Counted from the first letter of the stretch, positions 1-11,204 are shown. The stretch is 64,000 nucleotides of DNA from Lathyrus oleraceus (GCF_024323335.1 NC_066581.1:428686136-428750135), one strand, 5' to 3'. Notes: a model not told the origin generated them from the sequence alone. Program-made: numbers and translations.

Positions 1-2235
1 TTCCTTCTCGAATGCGGTCTTAGGAGGAGCTTCCTCAGTAGTAACCTCTTCGGTGGCTACCTGTTTTCCTTTAGCCTTGGCAGCTGCCTCAGCTTCAGTA
101 TTCGTGCGCAATGTTGATGGTGCAAATAGGCGTCCACTGCGAGTGAAGCCACCAACCCCTCCAACATTGTCTACAGCGGAGCTATCAATGTCAATGTCTT
201 CCCTGTTAACTTTCCGCTCCTGGAAGTAGATATCAGCCCCATAGTGCCACGAGATAGCACTGTCTTTCTCATACGGAACAGGTCCTAGTACCGTGATGGT
301 GACCGGACTAACCAAAGCCGATTGAGGGCTGTCAGAGTAAATTGTAATTGGTGTTGGACTTTCGACGTTCACCGTTGCTGGTTCTGTACTTTCTAGGAAA
401 TATACTGTTATTGGAGCGGGTCTCTCGGGAACATATATTTCTTCAGGAGTGAAATAAATCGTCACTGTCGACACATCATTCTTCACTGGACGGGTCTGAT
501 CGAATTGGAGACAACCTTCATCTATCAGTTGCTGAATACCTCTTCTCAAACTGTCACATTCGTTCTCGGCAGCTTGACAATTTCTGCACTCTTCCCCACA
601 GCCCGGGAAAATCTGTCCTTTCAAGAGCCAGTCTTTAACCAACAATAGCGAAGTCTTCACTTTAGTCACATCAGAAACCAAATTCAAAGCTTCCCCACTA
701 TCAACAGCATTAATCCTCTGCCCGCCGTAAGCTGGCATCGGGTTTTGGATAACATTAGGCACTGGAGAAAAATTGATAGCCTGGGCATCTCTCAAATCTT
801 GTACCTTTAGCTGGAGAGCCTTGCAATTATCTGTAGTATGACCAGGTGCGTTGGAGTGAAAAGCACATCTGGCATTGACATCATAACCTCTAGGCAAATT
901 ATTGGGATCGATTGGTGGGGCCAGAGTCCTTAACGTAACCAGATTCAGGTCAATCAGCATGGGAAGTAATACAGAATAAGGCATGGGGATTGGCTCAATG
1001 ACCCGGTCTGTATGCCTTGGACGTTGTTGATAGTGTCTCTGCTGACCCGGATTACCTCCTTGTTGTTGATTATTGTACCTGGGTTGCTGTTGCGGATGAT
1101 ACTGCGGCTGTTGTTGTTGTTGAGGAGCAGGTGTAGGAATAGTGACTGCGGCCACTTGATCTTGATAATAATTAGGGCGTCCTCTGCCCCTGCCTCTGCC
1201 GGCATACACAACGCTTGTCTCGCCTTCTCTTCTTCGCTGATCGTTACCAGCAAACGGTTTCTTGGAAGCACTATTGTCTTGAATTCGGCTCATCTTCAAC
1301 AGACTCTCGATTCTTTCTCCAGCAATTACTATCTCTGCAAAGCTGATTGACGGGCAAGCAGCCAACCTCTCAATATAATTGCCTTGAAGAGTGTTCATGA
1401 ACATGTCCGCCATCTCCCTTTCAGACATAGGGGGTTGGACGGACGCAGCAATTTGTCTCCAATGCTGAGCATATTCTCTAAAGGTCTCCTTGGCAGTCTG
1501 AGACATTCCTTGCAATAAGGTCCGATTTGGAGCCAAGTCCAAGTTGTATTGATATTGCTTGACAAAAGCCTCTGCCAAGTCTTTCCAGCTCTTGATGGTA
1601 GTACGAGACAAATGAGAATACCATTCACGAGAAGCTCCAGTTAGACTGTCTTCAAAGTAGTACATCCACAGCTTTTCATCTTCCGTGTGGGCTCCCAACC
1701 TTCCCAAATAAGATTGGAGATGAGTGCGTGGGCAAGAAACCCCGTTGTATTTCTCAAAAGTAGGGGGTTTGAACTTGTGAGGGATCCTTACTCCCTGAAC
1801 CAGACCAAGATTTGTGACATCAAAACCTAAGGAATTTTGAGACTCCAAAGATTTGAGCTTCTCAGCAAGCTCATCCATACGGCGAGTGGTCTCATGGGCT
1901 TCGTCGTGCAAACAGAATTGATCATACTGATAATCCTCAGTAACGGGGTGCCCGTTAATCCGAATTCCTTGATTCACATTGTACCTTCCGCCAATGCCAT
2001 TTCCAACATTCCCCGTGTTTCCAACATTACCCGGGTTTCCATCAGCATTTGTGTTACCCGCGTTACCAGTGTTCATAGGGTTATCAGCGTTCCCAGGGTT
2101 ACCAGGGTTTCCTTCAGCATTTGGTATCTCTACCTCTGGATCGGGCCTCGGTTGCTCAACCAATTCCCTCAGCTTTTCCTGGCCTTCTGCCATACCAGTC
2201 ATCAATGTCATGAACCGATCCATCCTTTCACGCAT
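1..2235 (-). CDS. Gag-type polyprotein of Tat/Ogre-like retrotransposon, partial
   Basis: The frame is open for 745 codons from an internal Met (2235) to the window edge. The apparent original ATG at 2265 is followed four codons later by TAG (2253-2251), so either translation restarts at 2235 or this copy is dead. In order the protein shows an acidic, helical N-terminus; a Gly/Asn/Pro low-complexity stretch (about 1980-2130); a conserved capsid-like core with EWYSHLS (near 1620) and VKQYQYN; a Gln-rich stretch; and a C/H motif resembling a zinc knuckle, CAFHSNAPGH...NC (about 845-870). Near the left edge it has TRSGRLFAPS, typical of the gag-protease linker in this group. Gag packages the element RNA in cytoplasmic particles. 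Family assignment rests on similarity to the other gag copies in this window and on general knowledge of Tat/Ogre elements. Confidence 0.85.
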   Translation of the reverse strand, partial: MRERMDRFMTLMTGMAEGQEKLRELVEQPRPDPEVEIPNAEGNPGNPGNADNPMNTGNAGNTNADGNPGNVGNTGNVGNGIGGRYNVNQGIRINGHPVTEDYQYDQFCLHDEAHETTRRMDELAEKLKSLESQNSLGFDVTNLGLVQGVRIPHKFKPPTFEKYNGVSCPRTHLQSYLGRLGAHTEDEKLWMYYFEDSLTGASREWYSHLSRTTIKSWKDLAEAFVKQYQYNLDLAPNRTLLQGMSQTAKETFREYAQHWRQIAASVQPPMSEREMADMFMNTLQGNYIERLAACPSISFAEIVIAGERIESLLKMSRIQDNSASKKPFAGNDQRRREGETSVVYAGRGRGRGRPNYYQDQVAAVTIPTPAPQQQQQPQYHPQQQPRYNNQQQGGNPGQQRHYQQRPRHTDRVIEPIPMPYSVLLPMLIDLNLVTLRTLAPPIDPNNLPRGYDVNARCAFHSNAPGHTTDNCKALQLKVQDLRDAQAINFSPVPNVIQNPMPAYGGQRINAVDSGEALNLVSDVTKVKTSLLLVKDWLLKGQIFPGCGEECRNCQAAENECDSLRRGIQQLIDEGCLQFDQTRPVKNDVSTVTIYFTPEEIYVPERPAPITVYFLESTEPATVNVESPTPITIYSDSPQSALVSPVTITVLGPVPYEKDSAISWHYGADIYFQERKVNREDIDIDSSAVDNVGGVGGFTRSGRLFAPSTLRTNTEAEAAAKAKGKQVATEEVTTEEAPPKTAFEKE

Positions 2236-3281
2236 ATCAGTCAGCTCTTTCTATACCTGGTCCATGGCTAGTTGCGGATGATTTTCCTTGGTCGGGTACC
2301 TGTGGACTCGCTTGGGACCAATAATGCCCGAGACAGGGAATAAACATTAGACACTGCGGTGACACCTGCAAAACAAACAAGGGTTAGTATGCATGGTATG
2401 CGATGCGTTGCTTATTCAATTTTAAGGCACCCCCTTAAAAAGGGAATACCCCGCAAATGAATAAGCATGAGATGTTGGATGCAAATATGCAAATGATGTT
2501 ATGCAATGCAAAGGCATGTCAATCAGGATTGCTGGATCCGCTTGAACATCTGTCAGGTTGCACTGTCTGAAGAGAAACTCCACTGAAGAATATAATACAA
2601 GATCAAAGCTCTGCTCCAGAAAACCGGGTTGGTTGAAGGTTAAGGTTTCCTGAATTTAGCCCACCCCTCACTGGTAGGTTCTAAGAACAGAAGTTCGTCA
2701 ACTTCAGCCCTTCAGTCGAGAATAATACGTTTACCACTGAAGGTTTAGCATTATTACGGGATAAAAAGACCTCCGCTGACTCCCCTCAACAGGACATCCT
2801 AATAGTAAGTTCCCAGTCTCGGGGTCCTCGGATTGATCAGCGAGAATGCGCCCACCAGAGCTAACATAATCACGTCTCGGAGGAGAGGCCTCGACTGAGT
2901 TCTCGGGAAATGGTCACCATAGTCGACGATTTCTAGAGGAACATCATGTCGTTACGGAACACCCGTAGGACAGAATATATCCAAAAGAAACCTCGTCTGG
3001 GTGTGGGTCTTCATGAACGACTTAACGTAGCAACACGCCACGCAAGCCTCATGACTATCCACTCTAAAACCTGTGTGTACGCTCAAGCCTGGGTAATGGG
3101 CTTATCTCTCATAGAACATCCCACCCCAACAAACAGAACCAGCAGATGCGGCAATCATATGTACACAATGCAATAAGATAAAGTAGGTAAAGGCTGAAAA
3201 ATAAATAACTGTACAAAAGGATAAACACCCAACAAACAAGCAACCTACAAAAGCTAGGAGGGACTCGCTTAGGGAAACCAG

Positions 3282-3301
3282 GGTCCCCAGCAGAGTCGCC
3301 A
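3282..3301 (-). promoter_or_regulatory. Primer binding site, tRNA-Arg type
   Basis: The minus strand reads TGGCGACTCTGCTGGGGACC two bases after the LTR end. This is the primer-site sequence known for Ogre-type elements, complementary to the 3' end of a tRNA-Arg, where minus-strand cDNA synthesis starts. Confidence 0.85.
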
Positions 3302-3473
3302 GCTGCCGCAACCTGCGAAAAAAACAACCGGCGAAAAAAGAAATGACAGAAGAGTCGCCACCGGGCGTTATTTATCCCAAAGGAGGGAAAGGAAGCGCTC
3401 GAAGTAAACCTGGGAGAAAGGAAAGGAAAAGACAAGGTCTCGCAACCAAATCTTGGGTTCGGGAGTCGATTAT

Positions 3474-3779
3474 GCGAAGGGAAGGTATTAGCACCCCTAC
3501 GCATCCGTAGTACTCTACGGGATCCACTTTTGTTATTCTTGTTTAAAGGGTGTGGGTTTATCTAATGTACTATTTACTAAAAAGGGGTTTAAAGAAAATG
3601 ACTCGCACGGATGTCGCATCCACTGCATATGTATCTCATCTGAATATGAGAATCAGAGTCTTCGTAGCTCGGCTGCCTATGGGTTAGGGGGATATGTGCT
3701 CGGTAAGACGTCGCGTCTTATGCCTACGTATCTCATCTGGAATGAGAATCAGAGCATGCCGTAGTTCGGCTAACTACGG
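3474..3779 (-). other. Structured R-U5 region of the LTR (hairpin set A)
   Basis: Minus-strand order is: hairpin CCGTAGTT/AACTACGG (3779-3759); three-way-junction motif (3756-3697) with closing stem TGCTC/GAGCA, stem TCTCAT/ATGAGA and stem TAAGACG/CGTCTTA; a second such motif (3660-3600) with GACTC/GAGTC, TCTCAT/ATGAGA and GGATG/CATCC; AGTA-loop hairpin CCGTAG/CTACGG (3520-3505); and hairpin GCGTAGGG/CCCTTCGC (3502-3474) with one mismatch. The stems differ in sequence from the equivalent ones in the other LTRs, while loops and linkers are shared. Function is unknown. Packaging, dimerisation, polyadenylation or tRNA loading are possibilities only. Confidence 0.65.
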
Positions 3780-5185
3780 GGTTGGTTGTGTTTTTGGGTG
3801 AACGACATTACTACGCAATCTACCGGATGCTCGACCTTTAGAGACTTACTCGCCTGTAGTAGAAGGAGTAAACGTGTTCTTAGGAGAAGAAAAATCAATG
3901 AGTTGGGGTGTTTTATGGATGCTCATGCAAAAAGGCAGTCCTAGACAAAGGAACCACGCTACCTTAATAAACATGCAAACGGGAGACTATCAAACCATAC
4001 AAAACAAACATGCATAAAGTAAACACGCCAGCAAAGGGGCTCAAACACGCAGGGGTAGGGCTTTAGTCAAGAGGGGTCATATCAACCTCGACAAACAAGC
4101 CATGGAAGGGTAATCAAACGGGCTCTTAACCACTGACATTGAACGTCAGGGTGAGCAGATCAGAGGGTAATGAGGATAAGACCTCATAGCTCTTAACCCC
4201 AGACAGGGTGAGCTCATGACAAGGCATGGGGGTTTAGAAAGATGGAACCCTCTCCACTGACCGACCGGACAAAAGATCTTGGGCTTTTGTTCTGAAGCAT
4301 CGACACGTAGTGTGATCTTAAAGAACGACGCACTGAATAACGGGGGATTGACTACTAATCCCTTTTATCCGTCAATTGCCTCTTCATGGAGGTCTTTAGG
4401 CACAAAAATAAACACACAAAAACATTGCCTCCTATCGAGGTCTTCCAGCTAAGAAAACGGTAAAATGCGGGAAAAATAAAGGATCAAAAAGGTCTACCGT
4501 ACGGATAAAGATCCGAAGTAACAACAACTAAAGAAATAAGAAACCCGGAGATCTCTCAAGTTGGCACCATCAAAGAAAGCAAGTCAATACAGGTAATCGA
4601 AATAAATCTCCAAATGGTATCCCACAAATAAAGTGGAATACTAAGCAAGCTATCCTTTCAGGGTTCATGTGAGCCCTCACAAAAAAAACTTCAACAAACA
4701 GGTTAGAGAAACAAGATGGAGTGCAATCAAGAATTGCACCAAATAGAGAATCACATGAATCATGCCATTAAAGTTCACAAAAAGCTCACAAAAAGCAACC
4801 AAGGGTAGGAGGCCTAAACCTCTTGCCAAACACATGCATCAAAAGGGTATCAAAATTCAAAGTCAGGGGGCAAGGATCCACACATCAAGGCATGACATAC
4901 ATACTAAAACATGTGCCCACATGCAAAACCTAACGATAATACCTCATACATTCATAGCATTCAAATTGAAAGTATAGAGTAATGGAGATAGGGCAAACCT
5001 GATTGGAGAGATCGAATGAAATTGAATTGCCCGGTTGAATTTGCAAAGCAATTTGAGGGTTTATATGAGATGGGATTGGCTCTTTGCAGATGAGTTCCTT
5101 TCAGTCTCTGGAGGCTGCTCTGAACTCTGTTAGATCTTCTCTCTATCTTTTTCTAGGGTTTTTTTTGGGAGATGGAAGTCTAGAA

Positions 5186-5384
5186 TTTATAACCTGATTT
5201 TTGTGGGCTCAAATGAGAGAGGTCCAAGTCCAAGATTTGTCTGTTATATTTTATTTATTTATTTATTTATTTTTTTATTTTTTTTATTTTTAAACGCGTG
5301 CGCTTCGCCTAGCGAAGGATTTGCTCGCCTAGCGAGCATGACAGTTCCTTTCGCTAAGTGAACCACGCTGCTCGCCTAGCGAGC
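5186..5384 (-). promoter_or_regulatory. LTR promoter: TATA-like box and upstream palindromes
   Basis: The minus strand has TTATAAA at 5192-5186. Upstream of it lie four near-palindromes of 13-15 bp: 5303-5317 (CTTCGCCTAGCGAAG), 5323-5337 and 5370-5384 (both GCTCGCCTAGCGAGC), and 5350-5362 (TTCGCTAAGTGAA). Being upstream of the TATA box within U3, they are candidate enhancer or repressor sites. No binding protein can be named. Confidence 0.5.
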
Positions 5385-5642
5385 ATGACAGCTCGGGGAC
5401 AGATTTTGCTTCTTCAAGATTAGCGCTTTGAGTGATGAGTAGACCCCATTTGAACCTGTTGGAAGTAGCTCAAGTTTTTCCCTTGTGTTGACTGATCACC
5501 CGGATAGAACCCACAAAGAGTCTTGAATGATGTTCAAGCTTCTTGGATCTGATTCTGATTGACATGATGAAATGCAATATGAAATGTTAAATGACCTAAA
5601 AATGAATGCATGAATGAGGAGGGCAAATTTTGGGGTGTTACA

Positions 5643-7586
5643 CCAGTAAAGTTCCAATACTACCCAACAAGTTAGGTTTACTGAACTTTGTCAGTAGCCT
5701 TATTTTTCCAATATTTTTCTCATTATCATCCTATTGGTGAAAGTCCCTTGATGAATAATGATCATTGTCCTGTTTACGATAAACGTTATCTTTTTGGCAA
5801 TGGTAAATCCTTGACACTTGTGATCTTACTGTCACCCTTTTGGTGTCGATGATCCTTGAAGTTATTGGTCTGACCTTCATCCTTTTGGTGAATAGTGACC
5901 TCTCATTATTAAAACTTATTGTCATCCTTTTGGTGGTAACAAGTTTTGTCGTTTGATCTTACCGTCATCCTTTCGGTGTCGATGATCCTTGAAGTTATTG
6001 GTCTGACCTTCATCCTTTTGGTGAATAGTGACCTCTCATTATTAAAACTTATTGTCATCCTTTTGGTGGTAACAAATTTTGTTATTTGACCTTACCTTCA
6101 TCCTTTTGGTGAATGGTAACCTCTGCAATTATTACAGCTTACCGTCATCCTTTTGGTGTCGGCGATCCTTGTGGTAATAGGGATCCTTATCATTTTGGAC
6201 CATCATCCTTTTGTTAATGGTGATCTTTGTTATTATGTCTAATAATCATCCTTTTAGTGATGGCGTGTAGTTCGATCTAAATATCATCCTTTTGGTGATA
6301 TAGATTATGGAGTTTGGTTTAAATTATCATCCTTTTGGTGATTGTGACAATGGAAAGGTTCAATCTTACTGTCATCCTTTTGGTGTCAGTGATATTTGAA
6401 GTTATTATGACTTGGTATCATCCTTTTAATGGTAACAAGTTTCGAAGTTATGATCTCACCTTCATCCTTTTGGTGATGGTGATTGTTGACTCATTATCAT
6501 CCTTTTGGTGATAATGGGTTTTGTTTTGATCTCACCTTCATCATTTTGGTGATGGTGATCATTTAGGTTGTTGTGACTTATTATCATCCTTTTGGCGATA
6601 ACAAGTTTTGTTCTGATCTTACCTTCATCCTTTTGGTGATGGTGATCATTTAGGTTGTTGTGACTTATTATCATCCTTTTGGTGATAACAAGTTTTGTTA
6701 TTGATCTTACCTTCATCCTTTTGGTGGCGGTGACCATTAAAATTGTTGTGACTTATTATCATTCTTTTGGTGATAACAAGTTTTGTTGTTTGATCTTACC
6801 TTCATCCTTTTGGTGACAGTGATGATTGGAGTTATTGACTTATTATCATCCTTTTGGTGATAATAAGTTTTGTTATTAATCTTACCTTCATCCTTTTGGT
6901 GATGGTGGTCGTTGAAGTTATTGGCTTATTATCGTCCTTGTGGTGATAACAAGTTTTGTTGTTGGATCTTACCTTCATCCTTTTGGTGACGGTGGTCTTT
7001 GAAGATTGATGAATTAACTATCATCATTTTGGTGGTAGTACTGCTATTATCCTTGCGGTAATGGAAAGCTTTATCAGAACAACCATCATCCTTTTGGTGA
7101 TGGAAATCTTTGAATTTAGTTGTATCTAATTTTCATCCTTTTGGTGACAGCAAGTTTGGTTATTAATCTTACCATCATCCTTTTGGTGATGACTACCTTT
7201 GAAGCTTGATTTATCCATCATCCTTTTGGTGACGACGATCCTGGAAATCGGGGTGAATTACTATCATCCTTTTGGCGATGGCAATTAACTATACTGTCAT
7301 CCTTTTGGTGCCAGAAACATTTTCAATTTTAGTCTCACCATTGTCCTTATATCAAAAATGACATTTGCAAGATTTGAGTGTCGACTCAAGGGTTGGCATT
7401 GATTGGACGTCCTACCCCTAATACATTGGTGCTGTTAGAGTTTGTTGCATTTTCTTTCTGCATTTCTCCATTGCATTTCAAAGTACAAAATTTAGATCTT
7501 TTCGTATTTAATTATCTTCCACCACGAATGTATGAAGACTGTTGTCATTCTTACCTTCTAGTATAAGTTAATTAAATAGGGGCAAC
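5643..7586 (+). repeat. Ogre 3' UTR with hairpin minisatellite, copy 1
   Basis: About 40 tandem, diverged units are built on the core CATCCTTTTGGTG, spaced about 40-50 bp and often alternating in two types, such as TTATCA...TGATAA and ACCTTCA...TGATGGT. The array ends in a purine-rich tract, ATAGGGGCAAC (7577-7586), directly before the LTR at 7587, as expected of an Ogre 3' UTR and polypurine tract. It is non-coding; the short frames across it on the minus strand only reflect repeat periodicity. It is cut at its left end by the minus-strand element. Confidence 0.85.
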
Positions 7587-10281
7587 TGTCATACCCCAAT
7601 TTTGTCCAGGCATTTTAAATTTTCGTAAATTTGATTTCATTTTCAATTTGCATCATATGCACAACACAACATGCATGTCATCATGAATAATACCTAAAAT
7701 ATCAGTCGGAATAAATTCTTGGAAATATACAGACAATTTGGTTAAACCATTTCTCAAGTTCATGCAAAATCAGTGGGTAAAAACATTTCAAAATCAAACT
7801 TGCGGACGCCAGTATTATTAATCTACAATTCGCGTGGTTTAATCTGGTGTGCTCATTACATTTTTTGAATGACTTATACAGTTGCATTTTAATCCATCTG
7901 AGCCTTTTAACCGATGAAAATTTATTTCAAAATTAAAAGAAACGCTGTATTTTTTCAATAATTATATTTTGTGCTGATCATTTTAGTGCGTCTGATTTAA
8001 TTTTTCGAGCAAATTTTCGTCTGACTTTTATTCAGTTTTGGTTGTTTTATTTTTATCCTTTTGTCGAAATATTCAGGAATATTAAATAGAATTTTTCATG
8101 TTCTTATTTTAATTTTATCATGATTATTTAGAAAGTTGAGAATTTTATTTAAATTAATTGATTTAACCCCATTTAATTCGATTAAATCATCTAGAAGGGG
8201 CAACTTTGTCATTTCAAATTAGTTATGCTTCTTTGAGTCAATCAGGATCGTCGGTTCAAATTTATCAATGATCCTCATTTGCAATCCATACCCATTTTCT
8301 ATTATCCAATCATCAAATAGAAATAAATAGTAATATTAAATAAAATATAAAAAAATCTCCTTCTAGAATCCCTCTCTTTGGCAGGGCATCCAACGAAAAG
8401 AGAAGAAATAAAAAGGGAGGTGTGACAGTTGGCCACGTGAAGAGTTAAGGATGCAAAATCACTCAATAACGGCTCTCTCTCTCTCTCTCTTCTCACCCAC
8501 TCACAGACCACTACCCAGTCATAAGTCTCTCTCGTTGGCAAAAAGAGAGAAACGAAGAAAAAAAGAGAATTGAAAAATACTCATAACAACCTACCACTAC
8601 CCTCTCTCTCACGGCCACCTGTAAAACAAGAAATAAAAAAATAATAAAAGGGGAGATCCTCACACAGGTACTCCTCACGTCACTCTCACTCCACTCAAAA
8701 AAGTTCCACTCATTAATATTATTGCTTTTTCTCTCAGACTCTCTCTCTCTGGTGCTCTGAGGCAATAAAAAGAAAACGAAAAAAGAAAAAACCTTTTCCT
8801 TTTCTCCTTCACTACCTCATTCACCTCTCTCTGCTCTCTCACGAAAAAAGATCATTTCATCTTCCTCACCCTTCGTCTCCTCCACAACTATAAAACTCAA
8901 CCTCACGCCAACAACCAAAAACAAACATCCTAACCGGCCACCACACATAACCACTGTTACCGCCGCGTCATCCACACCACGGTTCGCCCCCTGTTTTCCG
9001 CTCGACACCGTCTCGCCCGAAAACCCTGTCGACAACTCCACCGAATCCGCCATAAACTACCAAACTCCACCGTCCAAATCCGATATCTCCTTCGTCACAC
9101 ACCACCATCTTCGTCCACCAAACAACTCCGGTCGCTGATCTGTCATGCCTCCAGCTCCTCCTGCCGATCCGTCACACCACCACAGCTTCCGCCGTCGAGA
9201 TTCACGGTTATCCCTTTTTCTTTTTCTTCCTTATTTCACTTTTTTTCTTATTTATCTTGTTTAAGGTTAAAGCTATATAATTTAAAAATATTGAAGTTAA
9301 TCTGGTTTTGAACTGTTAAGTTATTATTAGGACATTGCTTCATATTAGATTTATTTTGATTTTCCTGGGTATGTTGTTAGAACATATGTGTATTTTGTTT
9401 CTACATAGATGTCAAGTGTACATCTTGGTAGATTAGAATATTGTTGGTCATTATAGCGTTAGAATATTGCTGGTGATTATAAATAAGTTTTGAAATGTAA
9501 ATATAAATAAATTTTTGATATGTAAATATAAGTAACCTTTTATGTAAATATAAATAAGTTCTGATATGTAAATATAAATAAATTTTTGATATGTAAATAA
9601 ATAAACTTCTGTAAACATGATTTTGAGTTTTATACTATTTTACCTCGTCACTGCAAATTGGATTCTTCACCCACGGATTTGGCCATTTTATGCCGATAGG
9701 CCGCCAAAATTACAATACATCAATGGAATATTTCACCGTGTTATGAGTTCGCGAATAATATTAATCATCGTTATCTCGCACAAACCGGTTTGAGCACACC
9801 GATTCGATTAAATAAGGCGATACTATCACTCAATTCTTTCTCGTTAATTATAATAAATCAATTGAATTCTCACGAATTAATTAATTGCTACTAATTAGTT
9901 TTAGTTAACTTAATTATTTGATTTAATTAAATAATTTTGATAATTAATCTTAATTAATTTAGTTAATCGAACTTTAATCAATTAATTTTGTTAATAAAAA
10001 ATGGACCGACTTATCTCATCATCAATTCATAATCATTTCAAACAAATTCCATTTCATTCAATTTCTTCATCGATTCAAAAACATGGTTAAACCACTTTAG
10101 AAAAAATCACACAACTTTTGATTTCACATCAAGCCCTTTTTCCATATCTTTGTAAGTCGATTGCTTTTAGCATCGCCATCAACCTCACATGTAAATAATT
10201 TTACTAATATTCCGTACAAATTCAAACCATTTTCTAAACAATTTAATTTCTAAAGAATTTTCTCTTTTAAATGTAAACTTA

Positions 10282-10950
10282 GGATGAAAAGGATATAGGA
10301 AGCGTTTGCTTCACTATTTCTCAAGTATTCGAATGATTGGCGAACGCTATATTGCTCGAATTTTTGTCACCCGACTAAAGCTTCAACCGCAATATTCAAA
10401 TCACTTCTCTCAAATTAATACAAATTCTAAACCCTTTTAATTCTAAACCTCGAATAATAAAAGGATGGGAGGCGTTCGCCTCACCATCTCTCGAATAATT
10501 GAATGATTGGCGCTCACCATATTGCTCAAATTATCGATTTCTGATTAAAGCCGCAATCTTACAAACTTAAATTATTTTTTCAAAACCAATTATAAATACC
10601 TAAAGAACATTTCTTTTATAAATTAAATATCGGATGATAAAAGATGGGAGGCGCCCGCCTCGCCATCTCTCGCATAATTGAATAATAGGCGCTCGCCATA
10701 TTGCTCAAATTATCGACTTCCGATTAAAACATGCTAAATAAACTTGGATAAAGGAACGAGTGGCGCACCCCTTATTGTTCCTTGAGTAAGCAATTGGGAG
10801 GCGCACGTCTCACTACCGCGCATATTCAACTTCCCTAAACAAACTTTCAATATTAATTCAAACGAAAAAGGGAGTAGAAGGCGTTCGCCTTGTTATTTCT
10901 CGAAAGAATTGGACGATTAGTGTGCACCATATTGCTCAATCTTTCGTTGT
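10282..10950 (+). repeat. Diverged tandem subrepeats within the Ogre LTR
   Basis: Four to five copies of a unit of about 100 bp, each followed by a variable spacer, share GGAGGCG(T/C)(T/C)CGCCT, CATATTGCTC and TCTCGAATAATTGAATGATTGG-like segments. Copies start near 10282, 10455, 10633 and 10865, with a shorter one near 10755. They are strongly diverged, so the amplification is old. Confidence 0.7.
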
Positions 10951-11204
10951 TCTTCAAAATATCTTTAAAACGTTAAACCTAAATTCTCGCCCCGTGCAAT
11001 CGAAACAAACCAAACAAAACATCAAACATATTAATTCAACTTGTCACACCCGCGTGACCAAAACTCTTTTAAAAAAGAACAATGTTTAATCCTTTCTAAT
11101 GCACACAACAAACTAGTGATTAAACCTCCATCGAGAGTAGACAAGCCAACGTTTAGCCTTTAGAATGCGATCTAAATAGTCGTTCATAAAAAACACCAAC
11201 CAAT

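Larger units (their letters stand above)
1..5642 (-). mobile_element. Tat/Ogre-like Ty3/gypsy LTR retrotransposon, 5' part
   Basis: Read on the minus strand, this is a 5' LTR (5642 to 3304), a primer site (3301 to 3282), a leader of about 1 kb and a gag frame that leaves the window at base 1. Pol, the 3' LTR and the left target duplication lie outside. The right boundary is fixed in two ways. The LTR begins TGTAACACCCC, and the flank from CCAGTAAAGTTCC onward (5643) matches an uninterrupted copy of the same sequence at 26352. The element therefore inserted into a pre-existing Ogre 3' UTR, with CCAGT as the likely 5-bp target site. The leader (2266-3281) has no ORF that I can support. Confidence 0.85.
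3304..5642 (-). repeat. 5' LTR (2339 bp) of the Tat/Ogre-like element
   Basis: The LTR starts TGTAACACCCC (complement of 5642) and ends GGTTGCGGCA (complement of 3304). It is followed by a 2-nt spacer and the primer site. Its 5' end resembles that of the solo LTR at 52009, so the two are related families. It holds a TATA-like box, a cluster of palindromes upstream of it, and a set of RNA-like hairpins near its 3' end; these are listed separately. Confidence 0.85.

Noticed and set aside
3600..3756. Hammerhead ribozyme (CTGAT core beside a three-way junction, as in retrozymes)
   Set aside because: CTGAT and three stems are present, but the required GA after the first core segment and the GAAA segment are missing; the linker is TACGTAGGCA in all copies.
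6462..6737. Minus-strand ORFs across the minisatellite (also 27174-27470) with HHQKDEGK-like repeats
   Set aside because: Repeat periodicity keeps a frame open by chance. They lie in untranslated sequence and differ between copies.
5643..7586. CRISPR-like array
   Set aside because: Units are diverged and the whole period varies. This is plant DNA inside an Ogre 3' UTR; the structure is a minisatellite.
8302..9053. Three minus-strand ORFs in the CT-rich stretch of the Ogre LTR
   Set aside because: Low-complexity, no family resemblance, and antisense to the element.
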